A stretch of DNA of 64,000 nucleotides from Bin52 sp965213935. GTDB taxonomy: Bacteria; Pseudomonadota; Alphaproteobacteria; Thalassobaculales; Thalassobaculaceae. A model generated the notes under the pieces. It searched no databases. It was given only the letters and a program-made list of their open reading frames with translations, and was not told where the DNA came from. Positions 37,855 to 46,400 of the stretch are shown in pieces; within the stretch, counting starts at the first letter, position 1; each line of letters opens with the position of its first letter. Made by a program: the position numbers and the translations under genes. The stretch lies in the NCBI GenBank assembly GCA_965213935.1, contig CBDCAO010000012.1, positions 124,001 through 188,000 of the forward strand, written 5' to 3'.

Positions 37855-39411
37855 ATGACGAGCGAAAGACCCAGGGCGCGCACCTTCACCGATCTCCTCG
37901 ACGAGATGGCCAGCCAGCACCGGCACCGCGAGGCCATCATCTGGCGCGGGCAGCGTCTCGACTGGGCCGGATGGCAGGAGCGAAGTGCGGCACTTGCCGG
38001 GTTCCTGCAGCGACACGGGATCGGACGCGGCGACAGGGTGGCAATCCTGCTGCCCAACCGGCCGGAATGGCTCATCTCGGTGATGGCCACACTGCGCATC
38101 GGCGCGATCGCGGTGCCGATCAGCACGTTTTCGAGTCCGCGGGAACTCGCATGGACGCTCGCGCACTGCGACCCCATGGCCCTGGTCCTCGCACCGGCAT
38201 TCGGTGACCGGGACTGGCTTGCGGCGCTACGCCGCGCGGAACGTCTGCCCGACTGCCTGGTCGTGGTCGGAGACGCGCCGGTCGGCACGCCGTGGGACCG
38301 CGCCCTTTCCGGCAAACCCGCCACCGGACCCGGACCCGGACCGGGGGATACATGCTTCATCCTCTACACTTCGGGTTCGACCGCCGACCCGAAGGGGGTG
38401 ACGCTGCTGCACCGCGACGTCATCGCCAACGGGTTCGACATCGGCGAGCGCCAGTACCTGACCGCCGACGACAGGCTCTGGTGCGCCATCCCCCTGTTCT
38501 GGTCGTTCGGCGCCGCGAATGCCCTGCCCGCGGTCATGAGCCACGGCGGCACCCTGGTCCTGCAGGAACGGTTCGATCCGGGCACCGCGATCCGCCTGAT
38601 CCGCGAGGAGGGCTGCACGGTCTTCTACGGTATGGTCAACATGGTCCGAGCAATGCGCGATCATCCGTGCTGGTCAGCCGAAGCCTTCGCGTCGATGCGT
38701 ACCGGGCTGACCATCGGGCTTGCACGTGACGTCACCTTCATGGTCGAGACCCTGTCGGCCCCGCAGCTCTGCACCGTCTACGGTTCCACCGAAACCTGTG
38801 GCAACTGCGCAGTCAGCGACGCCCTCGACCCGCTGGACCTTCGCCTCGCGACCCAGGGCCTTCCACTGCCGGGCATGCAGGTTCGTGCCGTCGACCCCCG
38901 GACCCGCGCGCCGCTTCCGAACGGCACCGTCGGGGAACTCGCCGTGCGCGGTCACGTCACTCCCGGGTACTTCCGGGCTCCGGAACTCACGGCCCGGGCC
39001 TTCGACGCCAACGGCTGGTTCCTGACCGGGGACCTCGGGCTGGTGGGCAGCGACGGCCGGGTCCGTTTCCGCGGACGCATCCGGGAACTGATCAAGACCG
39101 GCGGCATCAACGTGTCACCGCTGGAGGTTGAGACCGTGCTCGTCCAGCATCCCGATGTACGCGAGGCACACGTGATCGGCCTGGCGGACCCGAACCGCGT
39201 CGAGATCGTGGCGGCCGTGGTGGAACCGGTGCCGGGAAGGACCGTCGATCCGACGGTGCTGCGCACCTGGTGCCGGGAACTGCTCGCAGCCTACAAGGTT
39301 CCGGCCGCAATCCGCCTGGCACAGGGCGCCGACCTGCCGCGGACCGCAACCGGCAAGATTCACAAGCCGGGGCTGCCGGCCCTGTTCGACGCGTCGGAGG
39401 TGCAGCCATGA
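37855..39411 (+). CDS. AMP-dependent acyl-CoA ligase
   Basis: 518 residues. The AMP-binding motif is FILYTSGSTADPKGVTLLHR. TVYGSTETCGNC, GWFLTGDLGLVGSDGRVRFR, RIRELIKTGGINVSPLEVET and the catalytic lysine in RTATGKIHKPGLP complete the family set. It activates a carboxylic acid in the cytosol; the substrate is unknown. The stop codon overlaps the start of the next gene (ATGA at 39408-39411), implying coupled translation with the VOC protein. Confidence 0.93.
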   Translation: MTSERPRARTFTDLLDEMASQHRHREAIIWRGQRLDWAGWQERSAALAGFLQRHGIGRGDRVAILLPNRPEWLISVMATLRIGAIAVPISTFSSPRELAWTLAHCDPMALVLAPAFGDRDWLAALRRAERLPDCLVVVGDAPVGTPWDRALSGKPATGPGPGPGDTCFILYTSGSTADPKGVTLLHRDVIANGFDIGERQYLTADDRLWCAIPLFWSFGAANALPAVMSHGGTLVLQERFDPGTAIRLIREEGCTVFYGMVNMVRAMRDHPCWSAEAFASMRTGLTIGLARDVTFMVETLSAPQLCTVYGSTETCGNCAVSDALDPLDLRLATQGLPLPGMQVRAVDPRTRAPLPNGTVGELAVRGHVTPGYFRAPELTARAFDANGWFLTGDLGLVGSDGRVRFRGRIRELIKTGGINVSPLEVETVLVQHPDVREAHVIGLADPNRVEIVAAVVEPVPGRTVDPTVLRTWCRELLAAYKVPAAIRLAQGADLPRTATGKIHKPGLPALFDASEVQP

Positions 39412-40334
39412 CGGTTCCCGAGCTTGCCTACATTGCGCTTGCCGTCGCCGATCCCGGGGCGAGCGCGGAATTCTTCGAGGGTGCATTCGGACTGCCGCGT
39501 GACGAACTCGCGATGGGTGGCCGCACGGTGCCGGTGATCCGGGCCGGGCGTACGGCACTCGCGCTGTTCGCTGCGACCGACCCGTTCCTCGGACCCGGGA
39601 CCGTTCGCGGCGTACACCACGTCGCCATTGCCGACGACGACCCGACCGGCGCCGCCGCCGCGACCGGCATTCCGACCTGCGGCGAACCACGGCCCGGTCC
39701 CGGCGGGCGCTGCCAGGTGGCGCTCGCCCCGTCGGAAACCCTGGGGGTCCGGGTGCGCCTGACCGAACCGCTGGAGTCCTGGACAGCCTCGTCCGACGTG
39801 GTCGAGCGGATCGACCATATCGGGGTCGCCTCGACCGACAACCGCGCGGCCCGCGACATCTTTGCCAGACGCCTCGCCTGTCGCTACGAGAGCCAGCAGA
39901 CCGACAGCGAGGTCGAGACCATCGCCGAGAGTTTCACCACCGATACCGACCTGCCGGTCTTCCATGTCCGTCGCTCGCGCCTGGTCGCCAGCATGCGCGT
40001 GACCTTCATCACCGTCGGCGATACCGAACTCGAGTTTCTCGAGGACCTGACCACTCGCGTCAGGGCCGACGAGGCCCGGCACGATGCTGCCGGCAACACC
40101 CGCGGCGACCGCAGCGCCATCGCCCGGTTCATTGCCATGCGCGGGGCCGGACTCCATCACGTCGCCTTCAAGACCCCGGACATCGCAGCCGCTCTCTCCC
40201 GTCTTGATGCGGCTGGCCATCGCCTGATCGACCGGCGGGGTCGTCCCGGATCGCGGCGTGCACAGATCGGCTTCATTCACCCCGCCGCCTGCGGCGGGGT
40301 GCTCCTGCACTTCGTCCAACGCGAGGAACTGTGA
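39408..40334 (+). CDS. Two-domain VOC (glyoxalase/epimerase-fold) protein 1
   Basis: 308 residues with two vicinal-oxygen-chelate modules. The first starts LAYIALAVADPGASAEFFEG; the second starts RIDHIGVASTDNRAARDIFA and continues through TELEFLEDLT, RGDRSAIARFIAMRGAGLHH and HVAFKTPDIAAALSRLDAAG to a methylmalonyl-CoA-epimerase-like end (IGFIHPAACGGVLLHFVQ). Metal ligands H and E in the second module (DHIG, LEFLE, LHHVAFK) are present. Its position after the CoA ligase favours an acyl-CoA epimerase or isomerase role. It is clearly homologous to the next gene. Confidence 0.85.
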   Translation: MTVPELAYIALAVADPGASAEFFEGAFGLPRDELAMGGRTVPVIRAGRTALALFAATDPFLGPGTVRGVHHVAIADDDPTGAAAATGIPTCGEPRPGPGGRCQVALAPSETLGVRVRLTEPLESWTASSDVVERIDHIGVASTDNRAARDIFARRLACRYESQQTDSEVETIAESFTTDTDLPVFHVRRSRLVASMRVTFITVGDTELEFLEDLTTRVRADEARHDAAGNTRGDRSAIARFIAMRGAGLHHVAFKTPDIAAALSRLDAAGHRLIDRRGRPGSRRAQIGFIHPAACGGVLLHFVQREEL

Positions 40335-40336
40335 CC

Positions 40337-41278
40337 ATGAACGGCCAGGCCCTGTCCTACGTCGCTCTCGTCGCGCGGGATGCCGGGGCAACCGGCCGGT
40401 TTCTCGGCGAGGCGCTGGGGCTGCAGGCAACCCCCGTGCCGCTCGGGTCGCGGGAGGTGACGTTCTTCGGCGTTGGCGGTACCGCGATCGGAGTGTTCGA
40501 GGCCACCGACCCCTGGCTCGATTCCCCCGTCTTCCCTGGGGTCCATCACATGGCGCTCGCAGCTCCCGATCCCGTCGCTGCAGCCGGTGCCCTGCCGGTT
40601 GTCCTGCAGGGTACCGGACCCGGCGGACGGCGGTTTGCCGCACTCGATCCGGCGGCAACCGCCGGTGTTCGGACCCGGTTTACCGAGTCGCTCGACATCC
40701 CCTGGCATGACGGCCCGGTCATCGGCATCGACCATCTCGGAATCGCGTGCGCCGACGAGGACGACGCAATCCGGGTCTTCGTTGACACCCTGGGTTGCCC
40801 GCTGGAGAGCAGCGAGACCGATCTCGAGCTGCGCTCCGTGACCGAGAGTTTTGTTTCCGACCGTTACGGTGCCGTCTTCCACTCGCGCCCGCCGCATATC
40901 CTCGGCGGGCTGCGGGCCGTCTTCGCGACACTTGCGGGTTGCGAGCTGGAGTTTCTCTCCGACGCCGGGCCACCCCTGCCTCCGGGTGAACGGCCGCCCG
41001 CAGACGGCGGCTCGACCCGGGGTGACCGCAGTGCGATTGCCCGGTTCATTGACCGGCACGGCCCGGGACTGGCGCACATCGCCCTTGCCACCAGCGGGAT
41101 CGATGCGCTGCTTGCCCGGCTTGCGGACGACGGCTGGCGGATGATCGATCACGAGGGACGGCCCGGCGGGCGCGGATCGCTGATCGGATTCGTGCATCCA
41201 CAGAACTTTGGCGGCGGCCTGCTGATCCACTTCGTGGAGCCGGCATCGGAAGGCGGCTACGCCGGCAAGTTCGGGTAG
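40337..41278 (+). CDS. Two-domain VOC protein 2 (tandem paralogue)
   Basis: 313 residues. It is paralogous to the preceding gene throughout: LSYVALVARDAGATGRFLGE, PGVHHMALAAPDP, GIDHLGIACADEDDAIRVFV, CELEFLSDAG, RGDRSAIARFIDRHGPGLAH and GSLIGFVHPQNFGGGLLIHF. ATG 40337 is chosen because GAGGA is well placed; GTG 40331 overlaps the upstream stop and is an alternative. The two probably form a heteromer or act on related acyl-CoA epimers. Confidence 0.85.
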   Translation: MNGQALSYVALVARDAGATGRFLGEALGLQATPVPLGSREVTFFGVGGTAIGVFEATDPWLDSPVFPGVHHMALAAPDPVAAAGALPVVLQGTGPGGRRFAALDPAATAGVRTRFTESLDIPWHDGPVIGIDHLGIACADEDDAIRVFVDTLGCPLESSETDLELRSVTESFVSDRYGAVFHSRPPHILGGLRAVFATLAGCELEFLSDAGPPLPPGERPPADGGSTRGDRSAIARFIDRHGPGLAHIALATSGIDALLARLADDGWRMIDHEGRPGGRGSLIGFVHPQNFGGGLLIHFVEPASEGGYAGKFG

Positions 41279-41459
41279 GTCGCCGTCACTTGCAATGCAT
41301 CGTTGGTCTCGTGATTGTCGGTGAAAGGAACGAAGTAGCGCGACGCCCGCGTGGAGCCCTCGGCCTACGTCAGCTCCTGATTCTGCCGGACTTCCAACTC
41401 CTGTCCGGGTGCCGTCGTCGTCACCTCAGTTGATCTGAATGGAACCTGGAGGACCGAGG

Positions 41460-41585
41460 ATGTCGAGGAAGCGCTACAAGCCGGAGGAGATCGTGAGCCT
41501 GTTGCGGCAGGCTGAGGTTCTGCACGGCCAGGGCATGTCGCTGGCGGAAACGATGCAACCAGCGACTTCGGAGCGGGAGAGATGA
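41460..41585 (+). pseudogene. IS3-family OrfA, N-terminal remnant
   Basis: The frame reads MSRKRYKPEEIVSLLRQAEV, then LHGQGMSLAETMQ, before losing homology and stopping. This is the start of an IS3-family OrfA (helix-turn-helix). Only the first ~33 codons survive. The next VOC gene starts inside its end. Confidence 0.75.
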
Positions 41586-41959
41586 GCACTGACGCAAGAC
41601 CGAGACTCGCGGTGGGACATGTGAGGCTGGAGGTGGAGGACGTCGGCGAGGCCTACGCGTTCTTTGTGCGCCACGGCATGCGCGACATCTTCAGAGGCGA
41701 GGACTTCGGAGTGCTCGAGCTGCGCGGCGGCACCCACCTGGTGCTGAGCCGCACCAGGGCGCCGATCGAACCGGGCCGGAAGGCCCCGTTCGACCTCATG
41801 GTCGACGACATCGACGCAGCCCGCGCGGAGTTCACGGGCGCCGGAGTGACAGCCACCGAAGTCGAGCGCGGACGAATCCACGACACCTTCCGCATCGAAG
41901 GTCCGGGCGGCTACCGATTTGCGGTGACCTCGTCCCACGCCGGAGACCGCGCGGTATGA
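41582..41959 (+). CDS. Single-domain VOC/glyoxalase-like protein
   Basis: 125 residues: VGHVRLEVEDVGEAYAFFVR, GVLELRGGTHLVLSRTRAP, FDLMVDDIDAARAEFTGAG and FRIEGPGGYRFAVTSSHAG, a half-size VOC fold expected to dimerise. Histidine and glutamate candidates exist (GHVRLE, GTHL) but an enzymatic role is unproven. A purine-rich GGGAGAG is immediately upstream of the ATG. Confidence 0.75.
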   Translation: MSTDARPRLAVGHVRLEVEDVGEAYAFFVRHGMRDIFRGEDFGVLELRGGTHLVLSRTRAPIEPGRKAPFDLMVDDIDAARAEFTGAGVTATEVERGRIHDTFRIEGPGGYRFAVTSSHAGDRAV

Positions 41960-42047
41960 CTTCCAAGGGACAACCCAGAGCGCTGCCGGGAGATCGGTCG
42001 CACAAGGCCCGTTGGCAAACCGGTACAAGAGGGCAAGGAGCGATCTG

Positions 42048-42539
42048 ATGACAGACTTTTCACCGAAGGCCGGATCGGCGGCGGTCAGGGCTGCGGATGT
42101 AGAGGCTCGCGTCGGCAGCGGCTACCCAGAGCCCCTTGCGGCCGAATGCAGGGACCGGATCAAGCGCATCCTTGGCGACGTGTTCGGCCTGACCCAGTTC
42201 GGCGTCAACCTGACGACGCTGCCACCAGGCGCCTGGTCTTCCCAGAGACACTGGCATGAACACGAGGACGAGTTCATCTACGTCATCGAAGGCGAACTGG
42301 TCCTGATCAGCGACGATGGCGAGGAGACACTCGAGGCCGGCACGTGCGCGGGCTTCCCGGCCGGACGGGCGAACGGCCATCATCTCGTCAATCGATCCGG
42401 TTCAACGGCAAGCTATCTCGAGATCGGCACTCGCTCACCGAACGAGCGTTCACACTACCCGGACGTCGACCTGGAAGCGCGGAAAGCCGGCGGCAGCTTT
42501 CGGTTCACCCGCCGAAACGGTGAACCCTACGAGACCTGA
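42048..42539 (+). CDS. Cupin-fold protein
   Basis: 163 residues with cupin motif 1 RHWHEHEDEFIYVIEGELVL (His, His, Glu metal ligands) and motif 2 around AGFPAGRANGHHLVNRSG. Members of this group bind a divalent metal and may act on sugars or small acids; function here is unknown. ATG 42048 is preferred because AAGGAG lies 8 bases upstream; an ATG at 42012 has no site. It stands at the edge of the degraded island. Confidence 0.82.
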   Translation: MTDFSPKAGSAAVRAADVEARVGSGYPEPLAAECRDRIKRILGDVFGLTQFGVNLTTLPPGAWSSQRHWHEHEDEFIYVIEGELVLISDDGEETLEAGTCAGFPAGRANGHHLVNRSGSTASYLEIGTRSPNERSHYPDVDLEARKAGGSFRFTRRNGEPYET

Positions 42540-42550
42540 GGCAACACCCC

Positions 42551-42772
42551 ATGCGCAAGCCTACCTCGATGAAGACCCTCGAAGAGCTCGGCCGGGTCCG
42601 GCTCTCGGAGCATTTCTTCATGCGCGACATGCTCTTCAGCGAGATTGCGAACTTCCACGGCATCCGGAACATCCCGGATGATCCAGATCTTGCGGCGATC
42701 GCGGCCGGAACACAGCTCTGCGAGACGTTGCTCGAGCCCCTGCATGTGACGTTCGGGGTTGATTCAGTATGA
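42551..42772 (+). pseudogene. Truncated peptidase-M15-like protein
   Basis: 73 codons: LGRVRLSEHFFMRDMLFSEI, ANFHGIRNIPDDPDLAAIAA and GTQLCETLLEPLHVTFG. This resembles the N-terminus of small D-Ala-D-Ala-carboxypeptidase-like (M15_3) proteins. Homology ends at HVTFG, just where the CRISPR-repeat-like hairpin sequence begins, and the catalytic H/D/H half is absent. Confidence 0.55.
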
Positions 42773-43056
42773 CCGTTGGCCGGCTTCAATGAGGCCGGAG
42801 GCGCTCGCCCCGGATGCGGTCACCATACAACCCCCTGTCGATCAAGACACAATCCGGTCGATTTCGAGCGGTCAGAAAATTCCCTACCTACAGGGCTGCT
42901 TGCAAAATTGCTGGCCCAGACTGGTGGAAGAGTCCATCGCTTCAAGCCAGGCATGGATCGACATCGCCCACATCCGCCTTGCTGCACGATGGCTCGCAAG
43001 GCTTTATGGCCATTGACCGAGTTTCGAGTCAGGCTCCATCCGCTGACCACCGACTG
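42773..43056. other. Non-coding junction with a CRISPR-repeat-like hairpin
   Basis: About 280 bases with no supported gene. At 42795-42813 there is an 8-bp stem with a single bulged A and a 2-base loop (CCGG-A-GGCG-CT-CGCC-CCGG). It is preceded by GCTTCAATGAGG and followed by ATGC, and flanked by the inverted pair TGACCG / CGGTCA. Only one copy is present. Confidence 0.4.
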
Positions 43057-43440
43057 CGATCCGGCCCAACCACCTCTCGACGCCGGGCGACCGGCAGGTG
43101 GCGATCGATATGGCAAGGCTGACGCGGCGCATCGTCGCCGCGCCGTCGCTCAAGCTCTGTGCGCCGGAGGAATTCGTCCCGGCCCGTCTTTCGAGACAGA
43201 CGAGGAACTCGCCGCCGCCGATCTCGGCACGACCACCTACCACCCGGTCGGCACCTGCAGGACGGGCCACGGCAGCGAGGCGGTCGTCACCGACCGGCTG
43301 AAGGTTCGCGGTCTGGAGAACCTCCGCGTCACAGACGCCTCGGTCATGCCCGCGGTCACCTCCGGCAACACCGACAGCCCCACCATCATGATCGCCGAAA
43401 AACGGGCGCGGCCATGGCGCTGGAAGACGCGCGGGGGCAG
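43057..43440 (+). pseudogene. GMC oxidoreductase, C-terminal remnant with frameshift
   Basis: One frame reads RPNHLSTPGDRQVAIDMARL and TRRIVAAPSLKLCAPEEFVP. After a frame change another reads DLGTTTYHPVGTCRTGHGSE, LENLRVTDASVMPAVTSGNT and SPTIMIAEK. Together they form the last ~125 residues of a GMC oxidoreductase, still with the catalytic histidine (HPVGTC). The front is missing and the frame is broken, so it is dead. It is not a recent copy of either intact GMC gene in the window. Confidence 0.8.
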
Positions 43441-43450
43441 GGAGCCCGGG

Positions 43451-43993
43451 TCAGGGCCAGAGCGCGTCGAGCGGGAAGGACACGGCCTCGAAGGGCGGGA
43501 GGGACACCGATTCGTCGTCCCGCGCCGCGCCGGCAGGCGTCCACGCGCCGCCCTCGAGCGCAAAGGCCTCCAGCGTCCGCGCCGCGGGATCGACGAAGCA
43601 GAGATGGCGCACACCCTCCCGCGCATAGACCGGGCGCTTCTCTTCGAGATCGAATTTCCGCGTCGAGGGGGAAAGCACTTCGCACACCCAGTCCGGCGCC
43701 AGGGTCATGTAAGCCTCGTCCGGCGGCTCCGGCATCCGCTCCCGGCGCCAGCCGGCGAGGTCCGGCACCAGGATGTCCTCGCCGAAATGCAGCTCCGGCT
43801 CGAAAACGATCCACCAGCCGCCCGGTCCGCCCCGGCCCCGCTGGAAGGGGCCGCCGATTTCCATGCCGAGCGAGGAGCCGGCTATGGCGTGGCGAAAGGC
43901 CGGCCTCGGGTGGGTGTGCAGCGCGCGCCGGACGATCTCGGCCACCATATGCGCCGGCGCATCGAGCACGTCCCGGTAGCCCATGTTTAACAT
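43451..43993 (-). CDS. Uma2 family (DUF820) endonuclease-like protein
   Basis: A 180-residue PD-(D/E)xK-fold protein of the Uma2 family. MVAEIVRRALHTHPRPAFRH, FEPELHFGEDILVPDLAGWR (D, then PDLAGW), DWVCEVLSPSTRKFDLEEKR (E-V-LS with K) and YAREGVRHLCFVDPAARTLE are the family's catalytic-site segments. The family is very frequent in cyanobacteria and scattered in other phyla, often in mobile regions; its role is unclear. ATG 43993 or 43984 could be the start. Confidence 0.85.
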   Translation of the reverse strand: MLNMGYRDVLDAPAHMVAEIVRRALHTHPRPAFRHAIAGSSLGMEIGGPFQRGRGGPGGWWIVFEPELHFGEDILVPDLAGWRRERMPEPPDEAYMTLAPDWVCEVLSPSTRKFDLEEKRPVYAREGVRHLCFVDPAARTLEAFALEGGAWTPAGAARDDESVSLPPFEAVSFPLDALWP

Positions 43994-44172
43994 TATTGAG
44001 CCGATCAGGCATCGATTTGGACGTTTTTGCGCCTTTCAGCCTGCGATAGCCGTCGCGATAATTGTGTAAAAACAGTCAGTTGTCGAACCGTCCGGTTTTT
44101 GAAAGGTCTTTGTAGTGCCATTTTTTTGCGGATGGGTCTTGCGCCGGCCTGCCCACCCCGTACAGTGGCCCC

Positions 44173-44340
44173 ATGTTCATTCGCGCCACCAAGACCGGCA
44201 CTGCACGCGACGGCTCGCCTCGCTTCACCTACCGTCTTGTCGAAAACCGGCGCGAGGGCGGCAAGGTCCGGCAGGTCACCTTGCTCAACCTGGGACGGCA
44301 CTTCTCCATCGACCGTCAGGTCTGGCCCCTGTTGGGTTGA
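44173..44340 (+). pseudogene. IS1634-family transposase, N-terminal remnant
   Basis: MFIRATKTGTARDGSPRFTY followed by RLVENRREGGKVRQVTLLNL and GRHFSIDRQVWPLL, then a stop. This is the conserved start of IS1634-type transposases; only 55 codons remain. Confidence 0.8.
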
Positions 44341-44449
44341 CTTGCTGTCCGGCGAAGCGACACCGACAGCTTTTGCTCCTCTTGAGCCGACCCCGGACAC
44401 TTGGCTGGAGTGTCTCCACGCCTCGCGGATCGACGCAGTCCACAAGCGA

Positions 44450-44908
44450 TTACTTCCCCGACTGCCAGTCCTGCCTCGATGCGGTCGTCAACGAGGCCCA
44501 GTCGTCGGGCGGATGTCCCCGCGCGAGCATCCCGGCGAAGACCGTGTACGGATCGGTCCTGCTCCCGGAGGAGCGCAGCGTGGATCGGTCGTTGACCCAC
44601 GCGTAGACGACTACCTTCGCCCTGGCATCGTACCGAAAGAACAATCGGAACCGTCTGCCGATCCTGGCGCGCCGCCAATGGCGGTAGCGCGGGCCGAGCG
44701 TGTCGCCCTGGCGGTACTCGTCCCGGGATGGATCCTGTGGAATGACTTCCAGCATCAGCCGGCTCAGCGCGTGGAACAGCTTGACGTTCGCATTCGATGA
44801 GAACTCCGCCGGATCGCTTCGTTGTGCGCGTTGGACCGCGTCGTGGAGCTTGCGCAGCTGGTCGATCAGACAATCGTGGAACAGCAGCGTCCATCCGTGG
44901 CGCCGCAT
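44450..44908 (-). CDS. yhaV: YhaV-type toxin (ribosome-dependent RNase, RelE superfamily)
   Basis: A 152-residue toxin. GWTLLFHDCLIDQLRKLHDA, DEYRQGDTLGPRYRHWRRAR, IGRRFRLFFRYDARAKVVVY and AWVNDRSTLRSSGSRTDPYT reproduce the YhaV pattern. YhaV cleaves mRNA and is neutralised by PrlF. The start overlaps the antitoxin stop (ATGA at 44905-44910 region), the usual antitoxin-first coupling. Length and frame are intact, so the pair is probably functional. Confidence 0.92.
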   Translation of the reverse strand: MRRHGWTLLFHDCLIDQLRKLHDAVQRAQRSDPAEFSSNANVKLFHALSRLMLEVIPQDPSRDEYRQGDTLGPRYRHWRRARIGRRFRLFFRYDARAKVVVYAWVNDRSTLRSSGSRTDPYTVFAGMLARGHPPDDWASLTTASRQDWQSGK

Positions 44909-45228
44909 CAGAGATCGACGTCGCCGTCGATGTCCTCGTCCGGTCCTGCTTCACGCCGCGCATGTTCGAGCATGTCGTGTGCCAGATCGTCCGGAATCGC
45001 CCGAACATGCCGACCCGCCTGGATATCGCCGGCGAGCAGGTCGAGAAACGCAGTGATGGCCGGATCTTCATGCTCGGTGTCGGCTCGGCTGACGACGATC
45101 TGACCGTCCTCATGGAACTCGAATGCCACCTTGGAGCCGACATCGACCCCGAGCGCCTGACGGACCGTCCTGGGCAGGGTGATCTGGCCCTTCGACGTCA
45201 TCGTGGCAACTTCGTGGATGATCGACAT
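44908..45228 (-). CDS. prlF: PrlF antitoxin (AbrB/SpoVT fold)
   Basis: 106 residues. The N-terminal swapped-hairpin DNA-binding domain is TMTSKGQITLPRTVRQALGV. The C-terminal tail, VRAIPDDLAHDMLEHARREA, would wrap the toxin. ATG 45228 (MSIIHEVA) is chosen because AAGGAG lies 8 bases upstream; GTG 45237 is an alternative. As usual for AbrB-type antitoxins it should repress its own promoter, and a palindrome sits inside that promoter. Confidence 0.92.
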   Translation of the reverse strand: MSIIHEVATMTSKGQITLPRTVRQALGVDVGSKVAFEFHEDGQIVVSRADTEHEDPAITAFLDLLAGDIQAGRHVRAIPDDLAHDMLEHARREAGPDEDIDGDVDL

Positions 45229-45255
45229 GATTGGCACTCCTTCTGTCCGTGCACA

Positions 45256-45284
45256 ATAGTAAGGAATGCTCCTTACCCTGTCAA
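45256..45284 (-). promoter_or_regulatory. prlF-yhaV promoter with embedded operator
   Basis: On the minus strand, consensus -35 TTGACA (45284-45279), a 17-base spacer and -10 TACTAT (45261-45256), 28 bases before the prlF start. A perfect inverted repeat GTAAGGA-ATGC-TCCTTAC fills 45259-45276, covering the spacer and half of the -10 box. This is the expected layout for autorepression by the antitoxin or toxin-antitoxin complex. Confidence 0.8.
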
Positions 45285-45426
45285 AGCCGGGCCATCAACT
45301 TCAACGTTTCCGAGATAGAAGAAGACGCTGGTTTCCGAGAGCGAGACATCGAGCGAGCATCCCGCACCATCCCGCGGATCACCATGGTGTATGGCTCAGG
45401 CCGCTGGAAACGGGTATTTGAGCGGC

Positions 45427-46200
45427 ATGATGAAATTGGAGTCCATCGTCCCCGGCAGCCGTCTGACCGGCATCCATGGCGAGGGTCCGGTGGAAATCAT
45501 CGCCACCCGTGCCTATGGCACCGACGCCGTCGAGGTGACGTGGAAAGGCCCGGACGGGCTCGGCAGCCGGATTCTCTATCGCCAGGACGAACCGCGGATC
45601 AAGGAGGTGGCGCCCGCCCGCCGTTTCGCCTTCGACGGCGACGGCCGGCTGTTCCGGCTGGCTTCCGAGGCGCTGCGTATCCGTCTCGCGCACCTCTTCG
45701 ACCCCTATGTTGCTGTCAACGCATCGCAGATCGAGCCCCTGCCGCACCCAGTTGACCGCGGTCTACGGCTCGATGCTCGACCGCCAGCCGCTGCGTTTCC
45801 TGCTGGCCGACGATCCGGGCGCGGGCAAGACGGTCATGGCCGGGCTGCTGATCAAGGAGCTCCTGATCCGAGGCAGCCTCGAACGCTGCCTGATCGTTGC
45901 GCCCGGCAGCCTGGTCGAACAGTGGCAGGACGAGCTCAAGGAAAAGTTCGACCTCGCCTTCGACATCGTGAGCCGGGAGCATGTCGAGACCTCGGTGAGC
46001 GGCAACCCCTTTGCCGAGCGCCCGCGGCTGATCGCGCGGCTCGACATGCTGGCCCGCAACGACGAGCTGCAAGCGAAGCTGAAAGCGGCGCCCGAGTGGG
46101 ACCTCATCGTCTGCGACGAAGCCCACCGCATGTCGGCGAGCTTCTTCGGCCAGGAGGTCAAGTACACCCTCAACGCGACGTCGGCCGGCGTCACCGGGAG
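45427..46200 (+). pseudogene. SNF2-like defence helicase, frameshifted and truncated
   Basis: The first frame reads MKLESIVPGSRLTGIHGEGP ... LFDPYVAVNASQIEPLPH. At about 45748 the frame shifts by one and continues QLTAVYGSMLDRQPLRFLLA, DDPGAGKTVMAGLLIKELLI (Walker A), CLIVAPGSLVEQWQDELKEK and DLIVCDEAHRMSASFFGQEV (DEAH). Homology stops at about 46185, so the second RecA lobe is absent. The pattern matches the N-terminus of large SNF2/HepA-type helicases found in phage-defence clusters (DrmD or DUF3883-associated type). A single extra C in CACCCAG explains the frameshift. It is dead. Confidence 0.8.
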
Positions 46201-46400
46201 AGCCGTCGGGGTCGCCACAGGCACATGGCGCGCCCGGGAGCGCGACCGCTCCTGCCTGCAGACTGGAGTGACACCAGAAAAAACGGTGACGCTTCCGCCC
46301 TCCCCGATCGGCCCCGCTCCGGGTCACCCGCCGTGCCAGACCATCGGAGTGGCGCGAAGGTGCTGCAGGTCCAGACAGCCGGCGGGCGCGCGCGGCCTCG
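46201..46400. other. Spacer between helicase remnant and cbb3 cluster
   Basis: 200 bases with no supported gene. The boundary between the degraded island and the cbb3 assembly genes falls here. Confidence 0.4.

Noticed and set aside
35979..38360. 793-codon minus-strand frame covering the oxidoreductase and more
   Set aside because: Only the last 326 codons (start 36959) match a protein family. The rest is antisense to the enoyl-CoA hydratase and ligase genes.
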